45,080 nt of DNA from a virus. Numbering within the stretch: position 1 is the stretch's first letter; every line of letters starts with the position of its first letter. The DNA is taken from the IMG/VR virus record IMGVR_UViG_3300025617_000041, positions 1 through 45,080 of that record, one strand, 5' to 3'. The notes beneath the pieces were generated by a model, which made no database searches, was not told where the DNA came from, and saw nothing but the letters and a program-made list of their open reading frames with translations. This document shows positions 1-10,100 of this stretch, in pieces. The translations under genes and the position numbers were made by a program.

Positions 1-659
1 GTGTACTACTACTAAGTTCTAAAACTGTTACTGGTGTCGATACAGACAATTACTATGTAAGTGTACTTGACAATAATGAAGCAGTACAAGAACTTAATTT
101 AAACACACCGGTTAAGCAAGGCGAACGTATTGATTGGAATGAAGTATTACCGATCTACGGAGGTTATAAAGCTGGAATAAGTCAAATTAGATTTACTAAA
201 CCTAACGGAACTGAAATAGTAGGAACATTTACATTAAACCCATTAGATAGTTCGTATCTAAATGTTACTTTTGATAGCGATACTTTACCAAGTAATAATT
301 CAGACATTCCGTTTGTATCAGGTATTATTGATCCAACTACATTTAATCCAAAAGATCACAGTATTACTAAAAATACAAAATATTTGATATTAGATAATAT
401 TGGAAACAAATCAAATACAGATGGGCCTGACGCTTGGAAGAATAACGACGGTACAGATTTTTATGCTAGTACCAACGATATAATCGAATGGGACGGAACT
501 AAATGGTCTATAATATTTGATAGTTCTAGTTCAACTGCTATAAGATATCTACAAAATCAAAACACAATGATACAATATATGTGGGACGGCGAGCAATGGC
601 TTAAATCCTTTGAAGGCGAATATACAGCCGGATATTGGGGTTTTGATCTAATTCCTTAA
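1..659 (+). CDS. C-terminal part of a probable phage virion protein (5' end outside window)
   Basis: The frame starting at base 3 is open from the window edge to a TAA at 657-659, so at least 218 residues are present and the true start lies upstream. The product is rich in Asn, Asp, Thr and Ser with short beta-prone segments, no signal peptide and no membrane segment. Near the C-terminus are two short aromatic units (IEWDGTKWSIIFDS and YMWDGEQWLKSFEGEY) of a kind seen in phage neck, sheath and baseplate proteins. I recall similar tails in structural proteins of marine T4-like phages but cannot name the exact gene. It is followed after 11 bases by the Nudix-like gene on the same strand. Virion role is inference from composition and context; the coding call itself is solid. 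Confidence 0.75.
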   Translation, partial: VLLLSSKTVTGVDTDNYYVSVLDNNEAVQELNLNTPVKQGERIDWNEVLPIYGGYKAGISQIRFTKPNGTEIVGTFTLNPLDSSYLNVTFDSDTLPSNNSDIPFVSGIIDPTTFNPKDHSITKNTKYLILDNIGNKSNTDGPDAWKNNDGTDFYASTNDIIEWDGTKWSIIFDSSSSTAIRYLQNQNTMIQYMWDGEQWLKSFEGEYTAGYWGFDLIP

Positions 660-670
660 TATATAATTGT

Positions 671-1060
671 ATGCAAAAACGTGCCGGTATTCTATTTCTG
701 TCAACAGTTTCCAGTAGAGTTTTCTTACTATGGGAAAGCAAATGGACTGTACCTACTTTTATTAGAGAAAAATCTGTAATAGAAGATGCCCAATCTATGT
801 TATCTTCTTACAATTTGCCGGACGCTAAATTTGTTCCTATTGAACTTTATACTAGTAAAGATAGTGGATTTGAATATAGTACGTATGCTGTTTTAGTTGA
901 TCATGAATTTGTTAGTCCAAGCGGAACATACTGTTGGTCAACACTAGATGACTTACCTAAAAATGTACATATTGGTTTGAAGAATACATTATCAAATAAA
1001 ATTATTCAAGTTAAGATTGAAACAATAATAGCAACAGGAAAGAGTTATGATATCAATTAA
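671..1060 (+). CDS. Nudix-like protein with degenerate Nudix box
   Basis: The 129-residue product opens with KRAGILFLS followed by RVFLLWESKWTVPTF, the pattern of the first strands of Nudix domains. Its C-terminal half holds TYCWSTLDDLPKNVHIGLKN, which resembles the usual Nudix ending where a Trp-containing strand precedes a Leu-Pro turn and a helix. The catalytic Nudix box (G-x5-E-x7-REUxEExGU) is not recognisable: the equivalent stretch FIREKSVIEDAQSMLSSYNL lacks the glycine and the REx2EE metal ligands. If the fold call is right, it is probably a non-hydrolytic or structural member. There is no good Shine-Dalgarno before the ATG at 671, so translation may be coupled to the gene ending 11 bases upstream. 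It overlaps the next gene by 14 bases. The fold assignment is moderate; the function is unknown. Confidence 0.55.
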   Translation: MQKRAGILFLSTVSSRVFLLWESKWTVPTFIREKSVIEDAQSMLSSYNLPDAKFVPIELYTSKDSGFEYSTYAVLVDHEFVSPSGTYCWSTLDDLPKNVHIGLKNTLSNKIIQVKIETIIATGKSYDIN

Positions 1061-1340
1061 AAAAAGCTCAAGCTATCGTAGAGATTGCGAAATATATGAA
1101 AAGTATATTAATTTCTTACACGGTGCCGATCAAAAAGCATTTGAAGAAATGTATAAAACGTTTAAGAATCTTGTAGATGAGTTTGATAAACAAGCATTAT
1201 CGCTCGATAGTCATTCTATGACTTATAATACACACACTCAATTAAAAGACAGACTAAACGCTCATAAAAAGAAAATGGACGATCAAGTTAAGACTGAGAA
1301 ACATATTGCTCGACTGATTCAAAGTCGCTCAATGTCATAA
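1047..1340 (+). CDS. Small charged helical protein, unknown function
   Basis: This 97-residue product is rich in Lys, Glu, Asp and His and is predicted by eye to be almost wholly alpha-helical, with long heptad-like runs such as KAFEEMYKTFKNLVDEFDKQ. There is no signal peptide, membrane segment or cysteine-based motif. The ATG at 1047 lies inside the end of the Nudix-like gene and has a good ribosome site (GGAAAG) just upstream, typical of translational coupling. Its 3' end overlaps the convergent hldD-like gene by 53 bases. Small helical proteins in such positions in phages include small terminase subunits and assembly chaperones, but nothing here lets me choose. I do not recognise it. Confidence 0.6.
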   Translation: MISIKKSSSYRRDCEIYEKYINFLHGADQKAFEEMYKTFKNLVDEFDKQALSLDSHSMTYNTHTQLKDRLNAHKKKMDDQVKTEKHIARLIQSRSMS

Positions 1341-2172
1341 CATCATTTAATTTTCTCATATCTGCTTTTGTAAAAATTTGATATTGGCCTTCTAAATTTT
1401 TAGGAAACGCAATTTCTTCAATACCAGCATTATATCTAGAAGCAATAATTTCAGCAACTTCTTTAAAACTGATAGCGTTGCCAGTACCTAGATTAAATAC
1501 CCCGTTAAATGGTTCTTTACTTGCTTGTATAACTGTTTTAACAACATCGTTAACACACACAAAGTCTCTTTTATAATTTTCGCTTCCTTCAAATATATAA
1601 ATTTTTTTCTTTTCTTTTGCTTGCTTAGTAAACTTGTGTACAGGACTTGCTTGGTCACCTTTAAACTGTTCGCCTTCACCGTAAACATTAAAGTAGCGCC
1701 AGCCTTGAATTTTAGCATCGGGCTTTACTTTTAAAATTTCTTCAACTTTTTTATCTAGTATTGCTTTACTTTCAGCATACAAAGATTTAGGATTAGGTTC
1801 AGCATCTTCTTTAAAATATAAATCTGTACCATATACTCCAGCAGAACTAGCATATGAAAATAAAATATTATGCTCCAAACAATCGTGTAATAATTTAATT
1901 GACGGTTTAATATTGTACCCATCAATCTTTGCTTTGTTTGTTTCTGTCGTACTGCTTATTGCTCCATTATGGAATACACATTCTATGTTTTTCCAATCAT
2001 TAAAATTAGCGTAAAACTCTCGCATTTGTATTAATGCTTTGTATTCACATCCAGCAATATTGTCTGCTTTTTTTGATTCATCAACTAAGATTAAATCTGT
2101 TCGTCCTTGTTTATTAAGTTCTTTAACAATGTTTGAACCAATAAATCCAAGTGCTCCTGTTACTATAATCAT
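1288..2172 (-). CDS. hldD: ADP-L-glycero-D-manno-heptose 6-epimerase (HldD/RfaD family)
   Basis: A 294-residue extended short-chain dehydrogenase. HldD interconverts ADP-D-glycero- and ADP-L-glycero-D-manno-heptose using tightly bound NADP, the last step in making the heptose donor for lipopolysaccharide. Visible signatures in order: the Rossmann loop GALGFIGSN (residues 6-14); HNGAISSTTET (68-78), the family's HxGAxSxTTE block; SSAGVYG (109-115); the catalytic pair Y132 and K136 in YAESK; GWRYFNVYG (167-175); KGDQAS (181-186), whose Lys corresponds to a lysine implicated in HldD catalysis; FEGSENYKRDF (204-214); and FTKAD near the end. Length is close to the usual 310 residues. Its ATG overlaps the TGA of the HAD gene (ATGA), making it the last gene of a four-gene operon. 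Family assignment is strong. Use in phage-directed glycan synthesis is inference. Confidence 0.93.
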   Translation of the reverse strand: MIIVTGALGFIGSNIVKELNKQGRTDLILVDESKKADNIAGCEYKALIQMREFYANFNDWKNIECVFHNGAISSTTETNKAKIDGYNIKPSIKLLHDCLEHNILFSYASSAGVYGTDLYFKEDAEPNPKSLYAESKAILDKKVEEILKVKPDAKIQGWRYFNVYGEGEQFKGDQASPVHKFTKQAKEKKKIYIFEGSENYKRDFVCVNDVVKTVIQASKEPFNGVFNLGTGNAISFKEVAEIIASRYNAGIEEIAFPKNLEGQYQIFTKADMRKLNDVMTLSDFESVEQYVSQS

Positions 2173-2462
2173 TTAAAATACTCTTCCGAATTAACTGCTT
2201 TGTCATCTATCCATAAATCATAATGTGGCTTAGATGTCTTTATCGATGTATATTTAACTCCCCAGTCGGATAATTGAGATTTTGTGAAGAGGTACCAATC
2301 CATTCCTGATTGTGCTCCTCGAGCAGTCCAGTAATGAATTTCATGGCCTTCATCGTATAGCTTGTTTAGTTGTTCAATGCGTTTTGTAATAGGTTGGCTT
2401 TCTTTATAGTTGCTACTTTTTGTAGATGCTATAGTGCCGTCTATATCAACTATATAAATCAT
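2169..2462 (-). CDS. Small HAD-superfamily phosphatase of the sugar/LPS biosynthesis type
   Basis: A 97-residue minimal HAD hydrolase. Motif I is DIDGT (D6 nucleophile, D8 general acid-base), motif II is T46 in YWTARG, and motif IV is the acidic pair in WIDDKA (D86, D87). There is no cap domain of useful size. Such short HAD proteins occur in capsule and lipopolysaccharide clusters, where they dephosphorylate sugar phosphates. Position between hldE, the cupin gene and hldD suggests it could remove the 7-phosphate from heptose-1,7-bisphosphate, the job of GmhB. GmhB is about 190 residues with a zinc loop that is absent here, so this would be a non-orthologous replacement. Start codon overlaps the cupin stop by one base (TAATG), and its TGA overlaps the hldD start. 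The superfamily is certain; the substrate is inferred. Confidence 0.85.
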   Translation of the reverse strand: MIYIVDIDGTIASTKSSNYKESQPITKRIEQLNKLYDEGHEIHYWTARGAQSGMDWYLFTKSQLSDWGVKYTSIKTSKPHYDLWIDDKAVNSEEYFK

Positions 2463-2836
2463 TAAGTTTCCTGCTGTTGACTATCACCTGGAATAATTCT
2501 AAAATTATCTTCAACCGAATCCGGTGTGCTAACTTCAGTAATGCTACTCATTGGCTCTAGAGCTTCAAGCTGATGAGGCTGTAACGGAGGATTATGCCAA
2601 GTGTCACCGTCTTTTAATTCTTTTTCAAATAATTTTGCTTCCTTAGTGTCGATCCAGCGTACTTTAAATCTTCCATTATTAACAAACCAAGTTTCGTCTT
2701 TGTCCTTGTGGAAGTGCATACTAAACTTCGCTCCTACTTTTTCAAATACCATAATCTTACCGCAGTATTTGTCGTTGGTTGCCCAAATTAATTCATAGCC
2801 CCAACCTTTATCTACTTTGCCTTCAAGTCGTGTCAT
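2462..2836 (-). CDS. Cupin-fold protein, phosphomannose-isomerase-like
   Basis: A 124-residue single-domain cupin. Cupin motif 1 is seen as GAKFSMHFHKDKDETWFVNNG, split here as metal ligands H41, H43 and E48 followed by G55. Motif 2 contains the fourth ligand H88 in the DGDTWHNPP to QPHQLEA stretch. The final segment, EVSTPDSVEDNFRI, matches the pattern at the end of the phosphomannose-isomerase-like cupin domain of ManC-type proteins. It probably binds a sugar phosphate or nucleotide sugar and may isomerise it. It overlaps hldE by 4 bases (ATGA) and the HAD gene by 1 base, so it is an integral part of the heptose operon. All four metal ligands are present, which argues for an active enzyme. 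The reaction is unknown. Confidence 0.82.
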   Translation of the reverse strand: MTRLEGKVDKGWGYELIWATNDKYCGKIMVFEKVGAKFSMHFHKDKDETWFVNNGRFKVRWIDTKEAKLFEKELKDGDTWHNPPLQPHQLEALEPMSSITEVSTPDSVEDNFRIIPGDSQQQET

Positions 2837-4089
2837 TTAGTTTCCTCTAATATTTTAGATGTGCTATAATCTTTTACTCTTGGAAAGATTACAACTTCTG
2901 CTAGATCATGTCCAACAGTTGTTTCAACAGTGTAGTCTCCGCCCTTTACTATTATATCTGGTTTTACAGATTTAATCAAGTCATAAGGAGTATCTTCGGT
3001 AAAAATAATTACTTCGTCTACAATAGCAAGGCTTTCGAGCATTGTTTTTCTATCTTCTTGATTAAACTTTGGACGACTGTCTCCTTTAAGTTTCTTAACA
3101 CTAGCATCACTGTTTATTGCTACAATTAATTTATCACCTTGTTGTTTAGCAAATTTTAATAATTTTAAATGACCCAGATGTAATACATCAAAACACCCGT
3201 TTGTAAAAACAACTTTTTCTTTAATATCTTTTTCTTTTACACAGTATGTGCCGTTGTGACTAACTGCTATACTTGCTACTTTAGCGGCGATTTCTAATGA
3301 TTCTTCTAATGTGTAATCATTTGTTAGTCCATAAACAATACCTGCTAGTGTACTATCGCCTGCTCCGGTAATATCAAAAACCTCAGTTTCAAAACTCGAT
3401 TGTCTTTGAATGTATCCGTCTTTGCCGACTAATATCATTCCGTCTGGGCCTAGTGTGATAAGCATATATTCGAAGTTATACTTCTTACAAGCAAGTATGC
3501 CTTTGCGAATCATATCATCGTAATCTTTAAAATCGTTTACAAGTTCAGCAAATTCTTTTTTATTAGGCTTTACTAACCAAGCATTTTTATAATTATGAAG
3601 ATTTTGTTTAGGATCAACTATAACTTTAATATTTCTATTTTTTAATTTTTCAAACTGCTCTGAACAATCTCCAATGGTACCTTTGTTATAATCGCTTACA
3701 ATAAGATACTGAGTATCTTCACTGCAGTACTGCTCAACATTAATAGGATTTGAAAATCTTTTTTCGTTATCGATTCTAGCAATCTGTTGATTATTACAAA
3801 TTAAACGTTTTTTTGTAATAGTAGGACAATCGTTATCTTTAAGATAACTTACATAGATTGGTGATAAGAATTCAGAAAGCATTACTGCTTCTTCATCACA
3901 GCCAACTTTACCAATAGCATTAACTTTACATCCTAATGTGCTGAGATTCTGAGCAACGTTTGCGGCACCGCCTGCCGCATACTCTGTTTTAATTGTTTTG
4001 ATAACTGGAACAGGAGCTTCTGGACTTATTCTGTCCGAAACACCGTATTCGAATATATCTAAAATGAAGTCGCCAATAACTGTAATCAT
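2833..4089 (-). CDS. hldE: Bifunctional heptose-7-phosphate kinase / heptose-1-phosphate adenylyltransferase (HldE/RfaE family)
   Basis: A 418-residue two-domain enzyme. Residues 1 to about 275 form a ribokinase (PfkB)-type kinase: substrate loop GGAANVAQNL (40-49), ATP region, and the catalytic anion hole DITGAGDST (229-237). Residues about 281-418 form a nucleotidyltransferase: GCFDVLHLGHL (288-298) carries the HxGH motif (H294, H297), followed by KLKGDSRPKF, EDRKTMLESL, VKGGDY (361-366) and the C-terminal YSTSKILEE. HldE phosphorylates D-glycero-D-manno-heptose 7-phosphate at C1 and, after removal of the 7-phosphate, adenylylates it. Domain order is the standard one; total length is somewhat short of the 477 residues in E. 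coli, the loss lying in the kinase half. There is no clear Shine-Dalgarno, and the gene begins 47 bases after the giant gene upstream. It is first of the four-gene operon. Confidence 0.93.
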   Translation of the reverse strand: MITVIGDFILDIFEYGVSDRISPEAPVPVIKTIKTEYAAGGAANVAQNLSTLGCKVNAIGKVGCDEEAVMLSEFLSPIYVSYLKDNDCPTITKKRLICNNQQIARIDNEKRFSNPINVEQYCSEDTQYLIVSDYNKGTIGDCSEQFEKLKNRNIKVIVDPKQNLHNYKNAWLVKPNKKEFAELVNDFKDYDDMIRKGILACKKYNFEYMLITLGPDGMILVGKDGYIQRQSSFETEVFDITGAGDSTLAGIVYGLTNDYTLEESLEIAAKVASIAVSHNGTYCVKEKDIKEKVVFTNGCFDVLHLGHLKLLKFAKQQGDKLIVAINSDASVKKLKGDSRPKFNQEDRKTMLESLAIVDEVIIFTEDTPYDLIKSVKPDIIVKGGDYTVETTVGHDLAEVVIFPRVKDYSTSKILEETK

Positions 4090-4136
4090 ACAAATAGTTA
4101 TCTGCGCACTTAATTAGAGAGGGTAAATCAGGCTTA

Positions 4137-7100
4137 TTATGCCTGTGCTTCGCCCCATTTAAGAACAATGTTACCTGCTGTATCGTCACCAGTAGCTTTA
4201 TAAATGTTAATCGCTAACACATCAGGTCCATTCGGGAATGTACCTCTACCACCTAGTGTAGTATTAGTTAATTCTTTCAACTGTGCTAGATCTAGCTCTG
4301 AACGTTCGCCTGGCACAGCAATAAATTTGAATACTGTTTCGCCTGGTTCGGCATATCCCGCCTCACCAAATTCAAATGTTACAGTGTCACTTGGATTAAT
4401 ATCATTCAACGATGTTTGGTTAAATGTAACTTCATAAAATGTTGTAGGTCCCTGTACTAGTTTTTGAACACTTGATACCGCAGTACCACCTGGCCAGTTA
4501 GTATCAGTAGAACTTACTGGAGTACCTACTGTTGCTCCCGATGCTTCCCAACTTGCTTGAGTAAACAGCAATCTAGATGTTCTTCCAGTAAATGCTCTGT
4601 ATAAAAATCTAACTGTTGAAGAAGTATTAACTCTTGTAGTTGCCTGGGTTCTGCCTGATTGTGCTTGGAAGTCTACGTCGTATATTCCATTTACAAATCT
4701 AACATTTAGAACAAAGTATGTGCCAGCAAATCCGCCAGTATACGCACTTGGATTTTGAGAATAAATTTCTGATCCAATAAGAACTGGACCTGTACTATTA
4801 TAACTTGACGAGGTCAAACTTAATGGTGTGTTAAATTCATTGTTGAGCACTGGAACATAGTTGTAACCTGTATCAATATCGCCACTAACTGTTGCTGTTG
4901 TAGTAACTGTTGTAGCGCCCCAGTCAATCGAACCGCCCGGAGCAATCTGTGCGAAACTAGGCTGTCCTCCCTGTGATGGTGTTGCTAGCCCTGACCAAGC
5001 AACGTCAGCAACATTTATTGGGTAGTTTTGCGGATTAAGCACTCCCTCAACAATAATACCACCTTGGATAGTCGATCCACCAACTTCTCCGTCGGAAGTA
5101 ACCTCAATACCTTGTAGTAGTAATTGTGCTCTGTTTAGTAGTTCTCTTTCACCTAAGTCTCCTGTAACAGCATTACTAACACTAGGTGCTAGTCTAAGCA
5201 AGAATGCCGTAGATCTAACACTGGTAATTTCAATACCCGTTGCAGCGTATGAGAAAATGTAACCTCGGTCTTCATCGAACCCACCGTCTGTAATAAACGC
5301 TGAACCCCAGTGAGATATCAGCGGTGTTGTTGTATTTGTTAAAAGAACAACTCCTGTTCTTGCGTCATGTGTTGCTGTAGCGCCAGCTGAGTATACTCTA
5401 TCTGCTCCTTGAGCAAATAAATTATATGTTGATCCTCTAGTAAGACCAGTTAATCGTTTTTGAGCTGTATCAATTGTCGCATACTTTATAATCTCATTAT
5501 CAACATACACTGTTCCCGATTCCGGAAATCCTGTTATATCGTCAAGTTCTAAAAAGTCTTGTGTATTACTAACATCTGATAAAAGTCTTACAACAGGTCC
5601 TTCATTAGTAACTTCGTAACGTACAGGCAAGTTACCTGAACGCATATATGCTTCTGTGTTTACGTTTGAATTCCTAATTCTATGACAGAATATAAAGTTA
5701 CCGTCCGCTCCACGTACCATATAATCAATAAATCCAGCACCGTACCATGAATATTGAATACCAATCATCTGCATTTTTGTAATGTCTAGATTGTATCCAC
5801 TTGGACCGTTACCATCCATCTTATCTAAATTAAAATGTTCTTGTTTAACCCTTTTATCCTGTACTAAACTTGCTTTTGCTCCAGCAACAGGTGTTACTCC
5901 TCTAAAATCAGGAGCAACGTAAGCTAAAGTTTGAGAAGCAATGTTAGAAATAACATGTGTCATACCTTTAATAACAATTCTATCTCCTGCTTTTAGCTGA
6001 TCTGTAAAGCGTGTTCCTGCTCCATTTAACACATTACTATCAGGATTAATTGATATAGTTCCGGCAATCTGTTTAGTAGATGTTCTTTGTACTACTGATA
6101 TTGACTCGCCGTCGTATTCCCAAAAAATTCCATTTTGATCATCAAAGATTCCCGAACGCACAAACGCACCCGTCCAACGTAAAGTAGATACTTGACATTC
6201 AGGGCTTAAAATTGCTCTCTTAGAACCAAGTCTACGTGTAGAAATATATGTAAATACTCTTTCATTAACTACATCGTCTACATAATAATCGCCATTATAC
6301 CCGGCAGTTTCGCATCCAATAATTCTAATTTCCGCGCCTGGTTGTAGACCATGATCGTTATCGCCTAGTTCAACTGTTACGGTAGACCCAACTTCAATAC
6401 TACTACTGTCAATAGTTAAAATATCATAACTTGGCGCAAATAGCGCACCAGTTGTATACATAATACCTTTACCTGACTGGTAACGAATATACTTTTTACT
6501 TTGACGTATCGCTTGCGCACCATATTGTGGGCCACCTGTACCTAGTTGTACGCCACCGTCAAACGGTCTGTGAACAAAGAAACTGTCTGGTCTTGTATAT
6601 ATTTCTCCTTCAACGCCACCATTGGCTACATCAATATTTCCTGGTGCTCTAGCACTAAACCTCAATGATGATAAACTTGGTACTTGTGTAGCACTGAAGC
6701 TTCCTGCTACAAGATTATGATTATTTGTGCCATCATCTGAACCAATTGTAGTAATAAAGTTTCCTCCAGGCACAATACCATGCGGGGCTGTAAACGACAC
6801 TTCTAGTGTAGCTAGAGCTTCATATGTTAACACTGTTCCACTTGGAATATCCGTTACAGTATTCTCACTAATTAAAATAGTACTGTATAGATCAAAGGAT
6901 GCTCCGCTTACTGGTGTTCCACTTGCTGATGCTAATACAACCTCACCACTAGCACCAATACTTGAAATTGTAATAGTTAAATCATTCGATGGAGTTAATC
7001 CATCAAGAATATTTCCTGGTACTAATATTTTGTTTCCAGGCTGATACAGTGTTCCTTCACTGCCGCCTTCAATGCCAACTGAATATGTTCCTGCGCTACG

Positions 7101-10100
7101 AGTAACTTGGAAGGATGCTCCTGAACCTTGTGTTGCAACATTAATTCCAGAAACGGTAAAGAATGTTTCAGAGCCGTTGGCTACACCTGTATTTGTAAAT
7201 TGGAATATTCTACCTGTGCCGCCTGCTGTGCCAGTAAATGTATACGCACTAATAAATCCTGTACCGCCAGCTGTACCTGCTAAGTTAGATACTGCTTGAA
7301 CGCCGCCTGTACCGCCAGCTGTACCTGTTACTGTAACTGATTCTAATACCCCTGCGCCGTCGTGAGCGTCTACAGTCATTACAAGATCATTAGCAGGAGA
7401 TGCTCCGTCAAGTTGTGTTCCTAGGATACGAACTTCGTCGCCGCCGTTGTAATCAAGTCCGCCTGAACTAACACTAACACTATAAGTTCCGCCTGTGCCG
7501 TCAACATTTTTAGTAACATTAAATGTTGCTCCTGTACCAGATCCAGTTGATGAATCTTGGCTAAGATTAGTATAAGATTTTTCAATTTGACTAACTTGGA
7601 ATGTAGCATCATTTGTAGAACTTGTAGCGTCTAGCAATGCTCCGTCAATAGTTAAACTTTCATTAATAGCATAACCATCGCCTGAATCAACTATTACTAA
7701 GGAACTATATCCAGTTCCTAATTTTACTATTCCAAACGTAGCTAATGTTCCGCTTGCTGAACCTGATGCTACTAAGTCACTATAAACTTTAGCAACTTCA
7801 GTAACAGTAATAGTAATATCATTAGTAGAAGTTACTCCACCAAGGTCTGATCCGTCAAGTGTAATAGTATCATTTAACGCATACCCGTCACCAATAGTAC
7901 TATCAGCCAGTAATGCTTGAGTGACTGTTGTATATGTAGAACCTTCTTTATCTACATCCCACAATGCTCCTGAACCTATGCCTGATGTAGAAGATTGTGC
8001 TACATTTGAATATGAATCTGCAATACTGGTGATTGAAATTGTAACATCGTTTGCTGGAGAAGTACTATTATTAAAAATACTACCAGGAACAATAATATCA
8101 TCTCCAGAAGCAAAGCCAGTACCTGCTAAGTTAAGTGATACAGTATAATCTGTACTTCCTCTTTCGATATCGAATGTTGCTCCAGAACCTGTTCCAGTTG
8201 TGGTATAATTTGAATCATTAACTCCAATAATTGTTTGAGATGGAATAGGGTTAGCTTCACCTCTCCACAGCACTGTAGTAATGTTACTGGTACTTCCGTC
8301 ATCAGCGCCTGCTACAGTAATATATAAATCGTTTAAAGGTGTTGTTCCCCCAATATCGCTTCCTGATACTTTAATAGTATCGCCTATAGCATAATCAAAA
8401 CCACCACTGTCTACTTCTACAGTAACATACGTTTGATCTGAACCTCTCGTAACATTAAACGAAGCTTCGCTACCTGTACCTACAACATTACTACCTGTAA
8501 TTCCTGTATAAGTTTGAACATCACCTACCAGTGTTCCAGTAGTAGGATCACTTAGATCGATTGTACTTCCTGAAATGTCTTCAACAAGTATTAAGTTTCC
8601 GTCACCGTCATCTAAACCTAAGTTTGGAACAACTCCTGTAGGGTTACTAACTGTTACTGTTGTAGTTCCCGGCGGATATGTTCCAATAAGTCCTGGCGAA
8701 ACCACAATGCCGCCGCCGCCAACAACACCAGTTACCTGTGTTCCTGAAGGAAGGCCGCCTCCTGATATAGGAGCTCCTACTTCTGGAGCAATGCCAGTAT
8801 ATGCTATTCTACTAGTGTTGGGAGATGTTCTAAATTGAGTTGTAATATCGCCTGAGGTTCCTTGTGATACAACACTAAATGTTGGATTACCAATGCTAGC
8901 CCCTGTATAAAACCCGCCTTCTCTAATTTGAGCAAAGTTTGTTTGTATTTCTACACCGCTAGTAACACCAACCTTACCTTTCGCAAAATATGTAAATGTA
9001 TTTCCATCTGGCACAGTAATTACTACAAATGATCCTTCTGCTCTAGCATAACCAAGTACACTTTGATCTAGACCTAATACTGTTATTGGTTGTCCTGCTT
9101 CAAATCCATGATTTCCAATAGTATTAACTGTTATAATAGATGAACCAATATTGTCTGTAGTTTCTGAAGCATCAGAAGTAATGGTGGCTACATTTAACTC
9201 AGTTCCAGGAACCTCGTAAATTGAAGGATAACCACGCTGTGTAGCAATGGCGCTCCATTTAGTAGGCTGTAGTCCGTACTCAAAGTCAGCATCAAGCATT
9301 GACAATGGAGGAGCAATACGCATACGTTCAATAGCATCTGTACCAAAATCAAACGGTCTAGTTGTTGTAATACTTTTTCCGTTTTCTGTATATTCAATAA
9401 AAATTTGTATATCGTCCGAAGCACTAGCCTCTGACGTATCAGCAGTTAAATGGATTTCCGTTACAGTATCTGTTTTTTGTAAAAATGTACTAAATTGTTC
9501 ATTAGGTCTATCGCCAAATATATCATCGTACTTTTCTTGAGTTACTGTACCTCCTAGTGTATTAGCACTAAAATTATAAATTACTGTATTTGCTGTAGTA
9601 TTTGTTATTAGAAGAATATCTTCTCCAGTATAGTTTCCAGCGAATGATACTTTTGTATATCCAGCTTCGACTAAACTAGGCAATGACGAAATACCATTTC
9701 TAATTACAGCAAGAAGAATTAATGTATCTGCTTCAATGATTTCAGCAGTACCACTTACAAACTGTGTTTCTTCTATAACTTGGTCTACAGTAGTATTAAG
9801 TTTATTTTCATATTCAGTATTAGTAATGATATAGTCTTGTATTACATTACTTAGATATCTATGTGTTTCAGTTTCGGGCTGTCTATCACCGTCAATTTGT
9901 GCTGTATCTTTTTCCCAATAATGTCTAACAACATATCTAATTTTTTCGTTGCCACCGTATCTTAAATCATACAAATAAGCATCTAGTACGTACTCGGTAT
10001 CACGTTCACATTTTGCTTGATTGTATGTGTAGTTTGCGAAAGGATATGTTGATAAAACTTCTGTTGGAAGTGCTGTTAGTCCATTTTCAATAACATTATA

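Noticed and set aside
4129-4145. Hairpin CAGGC-loop-GCCTG at the end of the 2189-residue gene as a terminator
   Set aside because: Only 5 bp, overlaps the stop codon, and is followed by ATTTACCCTC on the minus strand with no T tract. Read-through into hldE is more likely.
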